DNA from: Saturnia japonica
Taxonomy: Eukaryota; Arthropoda; Insecta; Lepidoptera; Saturniidae
Reading direction: 5' to 3'
NCBI GenBank assembly: GCA_033032175.1
Contig: CM065320.1
Coordinates: forward strand, 2,976,001 to 3,040,000
Length of the DNA stretch: 64,000 bases
Shown: positions 46,083-58,400 of the stretch, piece by piece
Position numbering within the stretch: the stretch's first letter is position 1
Layout of the letters: every line of letters begins with the position of its first letter
The notes under the pieces: generated by a model
Seen by the model: the letters and a program-made list of their open reading frames with translations, nothing else
Told to the model about the DNA's origin: nothing
Database searches by the model: none
Program-made: the position numbers and the translations under genes

Positions 46083-46587
46083 ATACACAAATTAAGCTAT
46101 CCGCATCTCCCTTTTTAAGAAGTTTCACTTCTATCACATGTATCTACCATGCTGCACGTGCAATTTTTTAATAAATACTATGAGTGCATAATTTGTTAGA
46201 GCTGTTAAAATGTTTCCAAATACTCACCAGGATGGACAGAGTTTGAGGCAGTTGTTATTTAACTTTTAATTATTGATATTAATAATTTTTAACTTTTTTC
46301 TGCAGATTTGTCATTAGACTGCTAATCTTAATTAGAAAACTTTAATGATATAAAAATACACGAAATATACAACTATTGGGAAATGAAGCTGCCATTGAAT
46401 GAATATCTAATAATAATAAACTTATTTTGATCATTTCTATACTTTGTTGTATGTTAGGTCAATGTAACTGAGTACAACGCCTGAAGGCTGGAACTCTGAA
46501 GCCATATACCTAATACCTTCTACACTTCTTTGACCTAAAACGCAAACGATTATCATGTTTTTATAATATACTGAGGTAGATGTTTTA

Positions 46588-46880
46588 AGCAATTATAGGC
46601 TCAGTGGTAGCGTGTACGCACTTCGCTTCGATCGACTAGCGAGTAAGTGCGAATCCCTGCAATGAGCCTGAGCTTTCGCTGAAGGAAAACATAATGATGA
46701 AACCATAGCATTGTCGTAGCGCATTTTCTAGTGCTCGTCTGGCTAGCTACCACCCTCAAGTTGAAAATCTGTTGCCAAGCACTAATAGGTGTGTTCCGGC
46801 GGCTACACTTGAGGGGCGTTTTTTCCTCTTTGACCACACCGTCACTTGACAATAGGTGAAATTGTGACAAAACACTAAAC
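46588..46880 (+). repeat. tRNA-like SINE, family H, with head
   Basis: The head GGCTCAGTGGTAGCGTGTAC resembles a tRNA A box and GTGCGAATCCCTGC a B box. The body GATGAAACCATAGCATTGTC, TACCACCCTCAAGTTGAAAA, TCTGTTGCCAAGCACTAATA, GGTGTGTTCCGGCGGCTACA matches the headless copy at 20.73 kb. Confidence 0.65.
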
Positions 46881-47262
46881 CTTTAATGAATTTTTTAAAC
46901 GTGCTAACTTCTAAATTAGTACCTAAATAAATTTAACCTATGTCTTGAACGTAAATATCTCATTAATTTCTTTCCTCGGCTACCTAAAGACCATTATTGA
47001 ACATTAGTTTCACGCCCGAAAAACACAATTCCATTTTAGCAAAAACAAGTGTGTGGATTGCTTCTGAGCGGTGATAATTTGTCAGGTGCTACTTGTCCAA
47101 AGAGTAAATCTTAGTACAGATGCAGATGTGGCGAAAATTTTTACATTTTAAAACGCCTAATTAAAATCTAAGCAATGAAATAGAAAATAGATGTCACAAA
47201 AATGAGTAATAATTTTATATATTAATAATAAAAACATTTTTTTAATTTATTTATACATGCAT
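46881..47262. other. AT-rich sequence, nothing identified
   Basis: No gene or named repeat was seen. Confidence 0.5.
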
Positions 47263-47562
47263 AATATTTATATAAAAGGACAAGACATGACTGACTGACA
47301 TATCAACGCACAGCCTAAACTACTGGGGCTAGGAGAGTGAAAATTTGCATGTTGGTTCCATTTACACCGCAAGTGATCACTAAGAAAGGATTTTTTGAAA
47401 TTCAGCTCCTAAGGTGGTGAAAAGGGGATGAAATTTTGTATGAAAATCCAGCGTTTTTGAAGATAAATCTATGAAAATTGGTATTTAGTCATTCAGTTAG
47501 AAAGTTAAAAAGACGATACATAACTTAACTATGACGCAAGTGAAACCATGGGAAAAGCGCTA
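47263..47562 (+). mobile_element. Helitron-like non-autonomous element
   Basis: CATGACTGACTGACATATCA, ACGCACAGCCTAAACTACTG, GTGATCACTAAGAAAGGATT, AAATTCAGCTCCTAAGGTGG, TGAAAAGGGGATGAAATTTT, ending GGGAAAAGCGCTAG then T. I recall these blocks from abundant lepidopteran Helitron-like repeats. The CTAG-T terminus fits. Confidence 0.65.
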
Positions 47563-49224
47563 GTATATTTATATCGTTTTACTTTTAACATTAGCATCGA
47601 TGGTACTTGTAGTTATATTTACAAAAAAAAAAAATCAGTAGACATATTAAATAATTCACTACATTAAAAACAAAACAGGTCAATATGGCAAAACATTCCA
47701 TATACTATTTTGGTATATTATTATTTTTTAATATTGTTATTATTAGTAGTATTTTATTATTTTATATAAATAAATAGATACCTGTTAGTTTTTAAGCTGT
47801 GCTAATAATGGGATCAGTGATCACACGTGAATAGTTGCGACGCAAGCTTTGTCCATTTTTTTTTATTTTCTTTGCCGGTATGCGTGGGAACACTCCACAT
47901 TGGTGCCGAGCCATTGCCCCCGCTAACGTCTTCTTCGGGGGAATGAAATATCTAAACGCAAGTCTCTTAATGGCTCTCATTTATTTCTCTCGTGAATCTC
48001 GCACTGAGCGCTCGTAATTATTGCGTTTCCAGTAGGGTTATTAAGTTTTGCTTCGGTTAAAATGAGAAATGGACGCATTTATTCGATGTTCAACTTGATA
48101 TCTTCGTGAGAAGGGTTGAAAATTTAATTTAGATGATGATAAATATTAAAATGTAATTATTTTAATTGTGGCTGGCTTATATCAAAAGGCTGGTTCTTGT
48201 GGCATTTCAATTTTACTTAGATATCGTTGACTATAAACAAGAATATCGTTTTAGAAAATGATAATTTTTGATAACTCCTAAATATGAAAGTACTTTTTTT
48301 TTTTGTTAAATTAAATTTCGCATTTAATAATGCAACGTGAACATAGGTATCAGTTACCAAAAGAGTACCTACCTTACCGAATATTTACGTATTGCTACTG
48401 TGTATAATATATACCTTTACTATTTTGTAAAAAAAATCAATTTGCATCTAAAATAAAATATTATATTTTATTATCTGTAATATTCTAAATTAATAAAAAG
48501 AAATCTGTGTGCCAGCTCCGACGCACGATTGGAGTTTACTCCTTAAGTACGATTCTGTATACAAGTATACACATACATGATTTCAAAGTGAAAGTTGCGA
48601 AAGGTACGTTACGCAGAAAAAACATAACGCTTTTGAATTAACGCTTGTATTAATTTCACTCCTCATAAAATTTCAATACCGGGGGTCTTATATGAAAATC
48701 GATTCTTAAGGACTAAACTTTAACAATATGTATATATTCGGCAGATCGCTCAAACAACGGGTCCATTCAATCCTTCAATATATCTGAGTTTTCGGTGCAG
48801 GAAAACTTCGGATGCCTAGCTTGCTAGTTGCTACAATCTCCAACAATATTACATAACAGCAACTGATCATGAACATAAACGCTACCTATAATGAATAAAA
48901 AATATATTAATTAATGTCAATAAATAAATCCGCCGTTTAAATCTTGAGTAATCTATTAACAAATCGTAAATTCGATTAGATCACACAAATCTCAATTTTT
49001 AATTGTCTGCTTTTAATCCACATTGATAGAGATCTTTCTCTCAACGACTCAGTTTCCATTGCCTTCCCAATCTCAGCTATTAAAACGGTGCGACGTGTAC
49101 TGAATACTTATTGTCTATTCTGTATTGAGTATTAATAAAGATAATAAGTGATCTAAAATTATTAAAATACTCAATAAATTATTTCCAGAAATAAATCGTA
49201 CAAATATAATAAATGGGAAGTTTC
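47563..49224. other. Gene-free; possible conserved patch at 47.8-48.1 kb
   Basis: 47,800-48,110 is GC-richer (TGGTGCCGAGCCATTGCCCC, CTTCTTCGGGGGAATGAAAT) and open on both strands (47,835-48,017 and 47,792-47,980), so coding is not supported. Elsewhere nothing was identified. Confidence 0.4.
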
Positions 49225-49337
49225 TATGTTTGTTACTCAATCACGCAAAAACGGCGATTTTTTTTGTTTGTAATGTTCCGAGATCAGTCTGTGAATATCC
49301 AATAATACGCAGACGAAGTCGCGGGTACCAGCTAGTT
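49225..49337 (+). mobile_element. Helitron-like 3' end
   Basis: GTTTGTTACTCAATCACGCA, AAAACGGCGATTTT, then ATACGCAGACGAAGTCGCGG, GTACCAGCTAG followed by T. The GACGAAGTCGCGGG-x-CAGCTAGT ending is the recurrent lepidopteran Helitron-like terminus as I know it. Confidence 0.7.
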
Positions 49338-50711
49338 ATGAATAAAAAATTAAATTCTTTGAGCTATTTCTTTAAATTCAATAATAACTATATTAAAAAA
49401 AAAGAGCTTAGAAGCTGTTTGGAGGATACAAGAACTATTAAAGGGAGCATAGTCAAAAAAAACCTTTAAATCATCTAATAAATGGGCTAATATTTTGGTA
49501 AATTTTATTATGCTTCGTGTGTGTATTAAATTGTTGAAATACTGTGCCTCCATTGTTTTTGGTTCAGTATTTTATGACCGCTTGGTAAATTGACGTTATA
49601 ATCTAGTTCGCAAACCTCGTTTTCGGAACACTTATGGGATTATACTTTAGTTTTAAAATGTAGCTATAGTATTGTTGTCACTTGAGGTCACAAATTAAAC
49701 TAGTTTACATTTATATCGTCTCGATATATATCAAGTTACGTTATGCTTAACACTGTTACGACTTTCATATTAATAGTCCTCTATATAACCTATAATATTC
49801 TGTTATCAATAAATCAAACAATATCTCTTGCCGATATATCTTTTTATTTATATTTAAATAGCAAGAAATAAATGAACTATATTTGTTACACACACAATTT
49901 ATACAAAACAAATAAAAAAGTATAACTAAAAAATAAAAATAAAAATTGTACAATAATTAATTGATTAATAATTGATTATTTTAGTAAGTAGCTAATATTT
50001 TTGCACGTCACAAATGACGGACTATGATGGTAATATTTTTCAATCTAAGACCTGTATTGAGCATATCCAGATTAATAAAGATTTTGTATTATGTTGTATT
50101 GTAAAATTAAAATACCACCAAGACAAAAATCCCTATCAAGCTCGTAAAATTCCGCGTAAAGTTTTTAGTGGTTTCATAATTTAATTGCGTAGTGTTTTAG
50201 AATGGACGTACCTATTACAAAATATCAGTCAATGTAAAGTACAATTATTGTGCACTCTACAAGGACAAAGCTATGCAATAATATTATAATATACCTAATT
50301 GTTTCTTAAATGTTATAATTTATATAGATTTATATAATAATATGTCCATCGTTCATGACAATGATATATTTACAGTAATTATTCAATTGACACATATTAC
50401 ATTTAGTTAGCAGTTATCTGAAGCAGTCGAAGAATTTGTAGCTTGGCTCTCTCAGTTATGCGCCGTGTACCACGTCTTACACGATGTACGGAAATATCTC
50501 TGCGTTACGACACATAATATGCTTCACAACATTTAAGTATCTGTAATAGTTATCTAACCAAAAGAACTTACAATAATTAAGGATCTAGAATATCGTCAAG
50601 TTATAAATAATTATCACTTTTCATAAGGTAAAAAGTTTTTCTTATAAATCTGCTAAGATACCATATAAATTTAATATTAAGTTAATAAAAAAAATAAAAA
50701 AATTCACCGAT
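49338..50711. other. AT-rich sequence, nothing identified
   Basis: No gene was seen. Confidence 0.5.
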
Positions 50712-50862
50712 ACATACAACATGGCAACACGGCTCCAACGTTTTTGCTGAAACTTTGCATTTAGTTAATGTTTCACATTCCAAATTTTCCTAGATAGGTA
50801 TTTCTCTTTTTTTGTTTATAAGACACCGAGCACAGCTCGGTCGCCCAGATATTGTTAGTAAA
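50712..50862 (-). repeat. Dispersed repeat family B
   Basis: On the minus strand: GGGCGACCGAGCTGTGCTCG, GTGTCTTATAAACAAAAAAA, CCTATCTAGGAAAATTTGGA, AACGTTGGAGCCGTGTTGCC. Block order agrees with the 13.3 kb copy. Confidence 0.7.
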
Positions 50863-50899
50863 CACACTAACGACTACATAAGTATCAGAGGCGACACGG

Positions 50900-50990
50900 G
50901 TGTTTTTTTAAATCTGACTATACTGTTAACCTTATGGGCTCTAGAGCCATTAGCCATTATTAGACAGCTTCGCTGGGCTTGGACGTGACA
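50900..50990 (-). repeat. LINE 3' tail, family C
   Basis: Minus-strand reading: CCAAGCCCAGCGAAGCTGTC, TCTAGAGCCCATAAGGTTAA, CAGTATAGTCAGATTTAAAA. It is a shortened copy of the 3' end seen at 40.2 and 53.2 kb. Confidence 0.7.
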
Positions 50991-52439
50991 ATACGGCAAG
51001 CTTTCAATTAAAGGAAAGTGGAGGAATCACGCACGAACACCTAAGGGAAAATTGGAATGAAACAGCACAATTAGGACACGGGCTTACTTTTTTGCATCTT
51101 TAGCAAGAAAAATTATCCAAGTAACTAACACAGATCAAACATTTGGAAATGTTTAATAGAAAATTATATTTTAGGAATAAAACAGAACCCTTAGTGTTAT
51201 AGTTTTCTCGAAACTAGTCCAATAATCTGGAACACTAAATAACATCAAAAATCCGTAATCAGTCTTCAATTGCAACAGAGAACAAACACATTTATAGCCC
51301 AACGATGTTGTTTATCAGTCTATACATTTCTCATGAGCCCAATTTCTACACATGTGGCACATAGTCCAGTCTTCAACAAGAGCACTTTCATAATTATTAT
51401 TCATTGCAAAAATATATTATGAATGTTTTAAGTTTTCAATTTTGCCTTTTTTTCTTGTTTTTCTTTTCTTAGTTAGATTGTTTTACAAGTTTTTTCTTCA
51501 AATAGCCAACGATTGTAGTTTTTGGTACTGAATAAATCTTTCATGCTAAGCCAGTTGTATTTTTTTTTTGCTTTTGACATCGTCATTGTTTTTTCGCAGA
51601 CTTTGTATTAGTTTCACTAATATAAATACGAGGCGTCTAATACTAAATTTAAAATTAATAAAGCACTGAAGTAATATTTATTGTGAAGTAAAGGGGGCTA
51701 ATACGGAACGATCGTGATTACCCCGCAGTATCAAAAAGTAAAATTCATAAGCATAATTTTTTGTTAGTCAACTATTGCGTTATTTTCATTGTAATCTTTG
51801 ATTAGTGAGTAATAATTAAGAAGCGTAATATTTTTGCTTTTCATATAAATAAAGCCAAATCAAGTTAATTTATGAAAAATATACATCTAAAACACAAAAA
51901 ATGTTTAAGCATTCATACTTCGAACTACGCGAATGCTCGTTTCTGTCGAGTCACTAGAGGTTGCGTATTTGTTAAGATGTTGATGCGCATAACACTGGCA
52001 ATTTCTTCTGACATAGTACTTGAAATTTTTGAATTATATTTTTTATAAATGTGTGTGCATTTTCTTGAAACAAAATGTAAAGTTTAATACTTTTGAAATA
52101 TATAATTTTATTTGCACTCTAAACACATTAAAACGCATTTCTAAATTTTAGAGCATTAAGCTTGCCGTGTACAAATCAGAAGTGCAATAAAATATTCATT
52201 AATTCATTTATCACTCCGAAAAAGGAACATACTAGTTTTGATCATTTTATTAGATTCGTAACAGAAGATTCTTAACGACAAAGCGTGGTAACTAGTTATA
52301 CCAATAGATTATTGTAACTTAATTGTATCTCGAACCCACCACAATCAGAATTTTTATACCTAGAAGTCTTTCAACCACGAAGTTGTTAAAACAAAACTAT
52401 TAATAAAATTAATTTTAAAATAGAGCATATTATGTCAGG
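50991..52439. other. AT-rich sequence, nothing identified
   Basis: No gene or named repeat was seen. Confidence 0.5.
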
Positions 52440-52690
52440 TGAATGTATGTATCGTCTACGGTACTCGAGTGGCCTCAACTCGAAATGCCCTGAGGCAGCC
52501 CCGAGGCACGAATGCCAAGACAAACCGAAATCTTATCAAACGTCCGCCATGTTGGTCTTGTTAATAAGCAAAACTGCACACAGGGGCCGCCGTAACTTAC
52601 CTGAAGGGTGTTTGTGGAACGTATTGCGCCGCGCCATACGCAAACACGTACAACAAGCCCCAATAAGTTATGAACTGTTACGAAATTTAT
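52440..52690 (-). other. GC-rich patch with minus-strand splice donor
   Basis: On the minus strand CACCCTTCAG followed by GTAAGTTACG (GT at 52,601-52,600) is a full-consensus donor. Just upstream an ATG at about 52,637 opens MARRNTFHKHPS up to it. Open frames exist on both strands (52,432-52,692 plus, 52,475-52,663 minus), which weakens any coding claim. It may be a first exon or 5' UTR of a minus-strand gene, an island, or an old repeat. The ATG context is poor. Confidence 0.3.
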
Positions 52691-52914
52691 AGGTTTACTA
52701 GTTTCCTATACCATAATTTGATTGTCTTTACTCGTACATCATGAACAATATTAGGGTTAAAAAAACTGTCTTCTTTTTTTCTTAAAGTATAATACATACT
52801 AAAGTATCACAAAATCTTACTCAAAATAATACACTTTAGTTTTAAAGTTCTCTATTTTTATGAACTCTAATTATTAGAGAGAGAGTTAACAATTCTCTCT
52901 AGAGGTAAATTGAA

Positions 52915-53080
52915 ATCTCTTTGGAAAACTGTCTCTATTTTTTGCAGCCAGACTGGTGAAATACCTCCCACCCTACTAAATATCGCAGCCAAACCTTATA
53001 TTGTGTTCCTGCGGTGAGTATAATTTCCAGAGCTCATCGGAAAAGGGGGGTTCAAGATCAACAACGCTTAACATCTGTAC
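52915..53080 (+). repeat. Dispersed repeat family A, 5' half
   Basis: GCAGCCAGACTGGTGAAATA, CCTCCCACCC, ATCGCAGCCAAACCTTATAT, TGTGTTCCTGCGGTGAGTAT, TTCCAGAGCTCATCGGAAAA, GGGGGGTTCAAGATC. Confidence 0.7.
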
Positions 53081-53215
53081 GTTTGTTTGTCAACTTAGCT
53101 GTATAAAAATAAATAGAGCACTAAAACAAAAGCTACATAATTTATGTATAACTGTGACTATGAATAATCGTGTCGTTCAAGTGGTTTAGATGGGTGAAAT
53201 ATTAATTCGATGTCC

Positions 53216-53300
53216 GCAGGTTTTTAGAACTGACTACACTGTTATATAGTTACAAGCACCCTTGAGCCTCAGCTTTTACACCTTTACCGGGCTTGGCCAA
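53216..53300 (-). repeat. LINE 3' tail, family C
   Basis: Minus strand: CCAAGCCCGGTAAAGGTGTA, AAAGCTGAGGCTCAAGGG, then CAGTGTAGTCAGTTCTAAAA. Confidence 0.7.
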
Positions 53301-53599
53301 ACCCCGACATGTATAGTAGGCGTGCGAGTTGAATGCAGTCAGGGACTGAGATGAAAAGCGGAAGTGTCTCCGCTCGCCTCGCCTCACGCGCCCTTGCTGT
53401 AGCAATGTGAGTGCCGTCTTTGACAACTGTCATACTCTTACTGTTCGAAACGGGCAGTTCAAGCAATTTATGATATGGGACCACGCGAATTATTGAGGAA
53501 TAAGTTGCAATAATTTAGTATCTTAACGAACTACAAATAAATATAAAATAGTCATCCCATCTTTTAGACTTAGTAAAACAAAAGTTTTTTAGGTAATTG

Positions 53600-53968
53600 T
53601 GTTAGGTTCTATAATAAACTTCCTAAGCACATTAACGATTTGCCGGACAATAAGTTCAAGAATCATGTTAAGCAAGTTTTATTGTTGAAGGGTAGCTGAA
53701 TTCGTGAATGATGGTGATATCTGGATGTGATTCCCTCTCTGTATATTTACTGAAAATGGTAATAACTGTGTATAATTAAATACTGTAAAAACTAATTAAA
53801 AAACAAAATAAGATGTTGATAAACCCGATCGAGTTTCTTGCCGGTTCTTCTCAATGACTGTGTATATTTTCCTAACCGGTGGTAGTGTTTTGACAATCAT
53901 AAGTGCCTTGCCTTCTTAGTGCCTTAATTGAATAAAAAATATTTAGATTTAAATTTTGATTTTGAATG
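53600..53968 (+). pseudogene. LINE 3' end, family D, with coding remnant
   Basis: It begins with a decayed protein end, FYNKLPKHINDLPDNKFKNH, VKQVLLLKG, then a stop. This agrees with the jockey-like tail (V)YNKLPxxI...FKxxLKxxLLxKAYY. Then comes the 3' UTR TCGAGTTTCTTGCCGGTTCT, TCTCAATGACTGTGTATATT, AACCGGTGGTAGTGTTTTGA, AATTGAATAAAAAATATTTA and tail AAATTTTGATTTTGA. The copies at 20.5 and 43.66 kb share the UTR. Confidence 0.7.
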
Positions 53969-54455
53969 ATCGCGTTAATAATACTCAAGTTGTGGTCCCG
54001 TGTTATTTTTTTCAAATAACTATTGACTGATCCGAGTCTATCAACTACTATCATCGAAAAGCAAGGGAAATGGCGAAAAATGAATCTGATGACTATTAAG
54101 TTTCAGAGATTTCTTTTTTAGTTTGATTTCTCTTTGTGAAATAATTTATTTAAAAAATGTTTCATAAATTATTAACTAGTTTTTCATTCTGTTAACCAAG
54201 ATGTAAATATTAAATTTAAAAAACGTTGAAATTTATCGACATTCTCATTATTGTCAGCACTAGTTCTAATTATGTCACAACACTATCGAGTTCCTGAACT
54301 CTGCATTCATTTCGCGCGCTTACTGTACCTATAAACCAACGAATTGTTCGAAAATCCCGTGAGTACATTTACTAGTTTGAATCGGTAACATTAATGGCTG
54401 ATGTCAAAAAGACAATATTTAACAAAAAATAAAACTAACTTAAATGATTAGGAGA
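53969..54455. other. AT-rich sequence, nothing identified
   Basis: No gene or named repeat was seen. Confidence 0.5.
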
Positions 54456-54735
54456 AGTTCCCTGGTGTATCTTCAAAGTCACAGGTCCAAAGCCAATGAA
54501 ATTAATATGGGACCATTTTTTTTTTTTTGATGTTCTGCCATAACTTGTTTGTTTATGAACCGATTTAGTTGATTCTTTTTTTGTTGGAAAGGGATAAAAC
54601 TCAAGGATAGTCCCATTTTAATTTCATTGGCATTGGATATTAGACTTCGAAGATAAACCAGGGAACTCATCAAAATAATTGAAGGTAGTTTTTTTTTCTG
54701 TTGAAAATTGTCTTGTTTTAAAGTCGGTTAAAAGC
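54456..54735 (+). repeat. Foldback arrangement of repeat family F
   Basis: The left arm AGTTCCCTGGTGTATCTTCA at 54,456 continues through AAAGCCAATGAAATTAATAT and GGGACCA. It is the imperfect reverse complement of the right arm ending CGAAGATAAACCAGGGAACT at 54,667, so arms of about 62 bp enclose about 85 bp. The part right of the left arm is an ordinary family F copy (compare 28.1 kb), continuing to AAAGTCGGTTAAAAG. Confidence 0.75.
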
Positions 54736-54867
54736 TGGACGCTTCAGAAATATTCTTGTAGTATCACTATGTATGAGAAAAATATTAATTATGTGTGTTT
54801 CAATGTTTGTGTAACGTATTTGGTTATTTCCATAAAAATACGACAGAAAACAAAAGCACAAGAAATA

Positions 54868-54920
54868 GCCCGGTGAAGCTGGTAAAGCCCTTAAGGCTAA
54901 CAGTATAATCAGTTCAAAAA
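54868..54920 (+). repeat. LINE 3' tail, family C, short
   Basis: GCCCGGTGAAGCTGGTAAAG, CCCTTAAGGCTAACAGTATA, ATCAGTTCAAAAAA. Confidence 0.7.
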
Positions 54921-55349
54921 AGGCATTAGACATTCTCGCACAGACTGTACCTGCATGTTTGATCGCTTGGATCGTTGGACCCTTCACATTTAACTTTGCA
55001 AATGGGTCAACCAAGCTCCTTGATGACTTTATACTTACAGCCGCATTACGAATTAATGACGAATATTGTATTAAAACTATATACATTCCTTGAACTATAA
55101 AATTTTAACGTAAAATACTATTAAATTATTGTAAACAAAATTGGTTTGAAATCTCACGGGAGCGGTTCATTTTATAGCAATTAGCTAGCTACAGGCGGTG
55201 AATTCGTCACGAGTGAATGAGTACCCCTTTGAAAAGTTCCTTTACATTTTACGATATTTAAAGATTTTATAAGAGACAAAATAATTATATCAAACGTTAG
55301 ACTCAATATTATTTTATTAATGAAATAGATAAAATTTACATAAGATAAC
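54921..55349. other. AT-rich sequence, nothing identified
   Basis: No gene or named repeat was seen. Confidence 0.45.
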
Positions 55350-55575
55350 CTTGTAAAGCACAAGACAATTAAAAAAAAAACAATTTCATTGATTTTAAGT
55401 AGTTCCTTGGTGTGTCTTAGAAATCGAAAGTTCAATGCCAATGAAATTAAAATGGGACCACCTTTGAGGTATCCCCTTTCCAATGAAAAAAATAATCATC
55501 CAAATCGGTTTATAAACAAAGAAGTTATGGCGGAAAAAAATACATTCGAATTGAAAACCTCGCTAAAAAAATTAT
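55350..55575 (-). repeat. Dispersed repeat family F
   Basis: Plus-strand reading: GCACAAGACAATTAAAAAAA, TAGTTCCTTGGTGTGTCTTA, GCCAATGAAATTAAAATGGG, ACCACCTTTGAGGTATCCCC, CATCCAAATCGGTTTATAAA, CAAAGAAGTTATGGCGG. This is the reverse complement of the 28.1 and 54.6 kb copies. Confidence 0.7.
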
Positions 55576-57699
55576 AGGTTAGTGCTATGTAAACTATATA
55601 CCTACGACTAAATAAGTTTTAAATTTGTTGTTATATATCCATACATTTTTGCATGTTACTTCTGCACATATTTTTTCATACACAAGTTACAAATCATACA
55701 ACTGCATCCAATGGCACATATTACATATTTATAGTACATATATGAAAAAAAAAATCTGTCATTATAAAAGTGTACTAATGAGCTTTCAATATTCAGTTCT
55801 TAGTACTTTCATCGGATTTTCAAATTGGGCTAGAAACTGTGACACAAATTAGAAGGGCTTAGCTATAATGCATGTAATATTTTTTTTTTTAATTATAGGT
55901 ACCGATAATTGTATTAGATTCAGAGAGATAAAATGAGTAGAATTTTCTTGTTTTCGGTGTTGAAAATTATCCTAATATAGATAAATCTTTCTTGTTGCGT
56001 AAGTTAAATTCATTGTTTGAACTTCTGACAATAAAATTGTCTGATACCTATTGATCCATTTTACAGATGAGAACTATATACGTTTAGTATGCCACTAATT
56101 GATTGACATTGTGATAATGTCCTAAATGGTAAAACTGTAAAATTTCATAAAAATTAAGTTTTCAAATTTGCAACCAATATTGGGATTAATCGTATCGTGT
56201 AAATGAATCCAAAGAGAAGACTAACTTACTCGTCTAAAGCGAGTTGTCGGTAAATCGGCAACAAAATGGCCATCTCGCCAACTTCAGACAATAAACAGTG
56301 GGAGATAACGCTGAGAGCCGAGTTTTGCCATTGTTATGAAGATGATACCTTCAGCGAAGCACTGAAGCGACAGCTTAGAAAATAAGTTTCCGACATAGGA
56401 GGTACATTTAACATGAGTTAACTGGTTATGTTTTAATATGGAATTTAAAATATTATATTCCACAAGGAGTGCTTCCCAAACTTTATTAAGTAGTGTATTA
56501 CATTTGTTAAATAATTTTCTTATATCATTTTTGACATAGAACTTCAAAAGTGTGATTAGTAATTTAGTATTACAAACTTATATGGTTTTTATAAAAGACA
56601 TAAAACCGTATAAAAATTATACAATTAAAAAAAAAAAAATTGGTACGCTTTTTCAATTTGAATATCCAGCTCGTGTAAATATCTTATATTTTACTTTATT
56701 TTTTATGTGTTCTTTGAAAAATGTATATTCTTTAATTGGGTTATAAATATAAAGTAACGACGAAAACTTCATTCAGCTGAAATAAACCAAATGTAACAAG
56801 AAAACTCTTCGAACCCCTACTGCCGCCTAGACCATCGAAAGTTCGTTAAAGTGCCATCACTATAACGTCCCCTATTCAAAAGAACAAGACCGAAATAACT
56901 TCGATTCGTATGATAGAAAAGGACAAAGATGCCTAGATAAGTTCCCTATAATCACAGTTTTGTTTTCCAATCGCTGCTAACGATTATTGGTGTTATTTGA
57001 GAGGCATTTTGAAATTGGTTTAATATCCTAATAAGCAAGTCGTTATAATAGGGACTCTCTATGATGGCCGTAATGACATTTGTCCTCTCATGAAGTTTCG
57101 TATAATATAATAACTACGATTGAAAGAGCAAATTACTGTTCTTTATTGTCAATAAGTGAAGTGCAGTTAGTCACAAAATTTATTGAATGCATAATTTTAG
57201 GACACAAAATTAATATATAATACTGATTTCTAAACCATAGGTATATACTATGGTCTTTTTGACATTTGACAGAAATTTTAATGGATTATTATTTTACCAA
57301 ACACCTCAGCATCTATGTTTATTAAAATCCAAATAAAAAAATAAAAATTTATCCAAATTGTCTTTGCTACGTCGTCGATATGTCCGAACGTACATTACAG
57401 GTAACTATTGTAATGTATCAAAACGGTCATCATAGCGTGCTGGTCTTATAGTAAGTATTATAAAAAATAATGGCTTAGTGATCATTCTACTTTAACCGGA
57501 TAATTCATTTAACCGACAAGTTATGTTACCCTAAAATATTTATTTTAATTTTTGTGCACATTAATAAATATTACCTTATACTGTAAATAAAAGATTAAAA
57601 TAACTAGCATGAAGTAAGTATAATATTGTCAAAGAACAAACAACTCTTTTTTCAAAAACATTATTCAATTAAAATATCACTTTATGAATATAAAACATG
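55576..57699. other. Gene-free sequence
   Basis: No gene was recognised. 56,780-57,080 has more even composition and no repeat features, and could be regulatory. This is composition only. Confidence 0.4.
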
Positions 57700-58400
57700 T
57701 AGGTATTTAAAAAAGCTATATCTGACGAAACAAGTTGAGAGAAAAATAACAAATAGCTGGAAGAGATACTGGAGTCTGAGCGAGGCCATGAAAGACAAAA
57801 CTCTTCACATTAATGTAAAGAAAAACTTTTCAACACCTGCGTACTACCTGTTTTAATGTATGGCAGCCAAACATAGGCTTTGACACAAAATACGACAAGA
57901 AAACTGGAAACCTGTCAACATGCAATGGAAAGAAGCATGCTGAATGGGAAAAGGTCAGACCGAATAAAAAACTATGTCATCAGAAAAAAGACGAAGGTCA
58001 TAAACATAACATCCAATATCAGAAGACTCAAATGGCAATGAACAGGGCACATGATAACAGGCCAAGAGAAATGGAACAAAATTGTGACACAATGGTACCC
58101 TATAGAAGGAAAAAGAAAAGAGGTAGACCACAGAAAAGGTGGGATGATGACATTAGGCAAGTAGCAGGAGTATCGTGGAATAGAGTGGCCCAAGAGAGAC
58201 AGGAATGGAAAAGGTTAGAGAAGGCCCTTGACGATTTGCATACAGATCTACAAAAAATAATTAAGTATTAGAATAGAATAGATTAAAATTAGTTTAGCTA
58301 CACAATATATAATTGTATATCCATAATCATAGTTTTTAGTACTTAATACTTTGTAAACAGATACTAAGTTTGTCTGAATAAAGGGCATTATTACTATTAT
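57700..58400 (+). pseudogene. RTE-like LINE C-terminus and 3' UTR
   Basis: This is the last part of a LINE ORF2 and its tail. Frame pieces in order: QVERKITNSWKRYWSLSEAM; MYGSQT, ALTQNTTRKLETCQHAMERS, MLNGKRSDRIKNYV; KTKVINITSNIRRLKWQ, TGHMITGQEKWNKIVTQWYP; then RRKKKRGRPQKRWDDDIRQV, AGVSWNRVAQERQEWKRLEK and a stop at 58,271. These follow RTE-type tails exactly (YGCQTWALT, MERSMLG, RRLKWxWAGH, WYPRxGKRxRGRPxxRWxDDI, W.RVAQ.R..WK). Frameshifts lie near 57,850 and 58,085, and Trp codons in MYGSQTW and LKWxW are stops. A 3' UTR with CTGAATAAAGGGCATTATTA follows. It is the same kind of element as at 23.5-26.5 kb, but a separate copy on the other strand. Confidence 0.88.

Noticed and set aside
46588..46680. 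Functional tRNA gene
   Set aside because: There are A- and B-box-like words but no closed acceptor or anticodon stems, and it leads into a repeat body. It fits a SINE head.
47792..48017. Overlapping opposite open frames as coding
   Set aside because: Both strands are open at once with no family match. Composition is the simpler reason.
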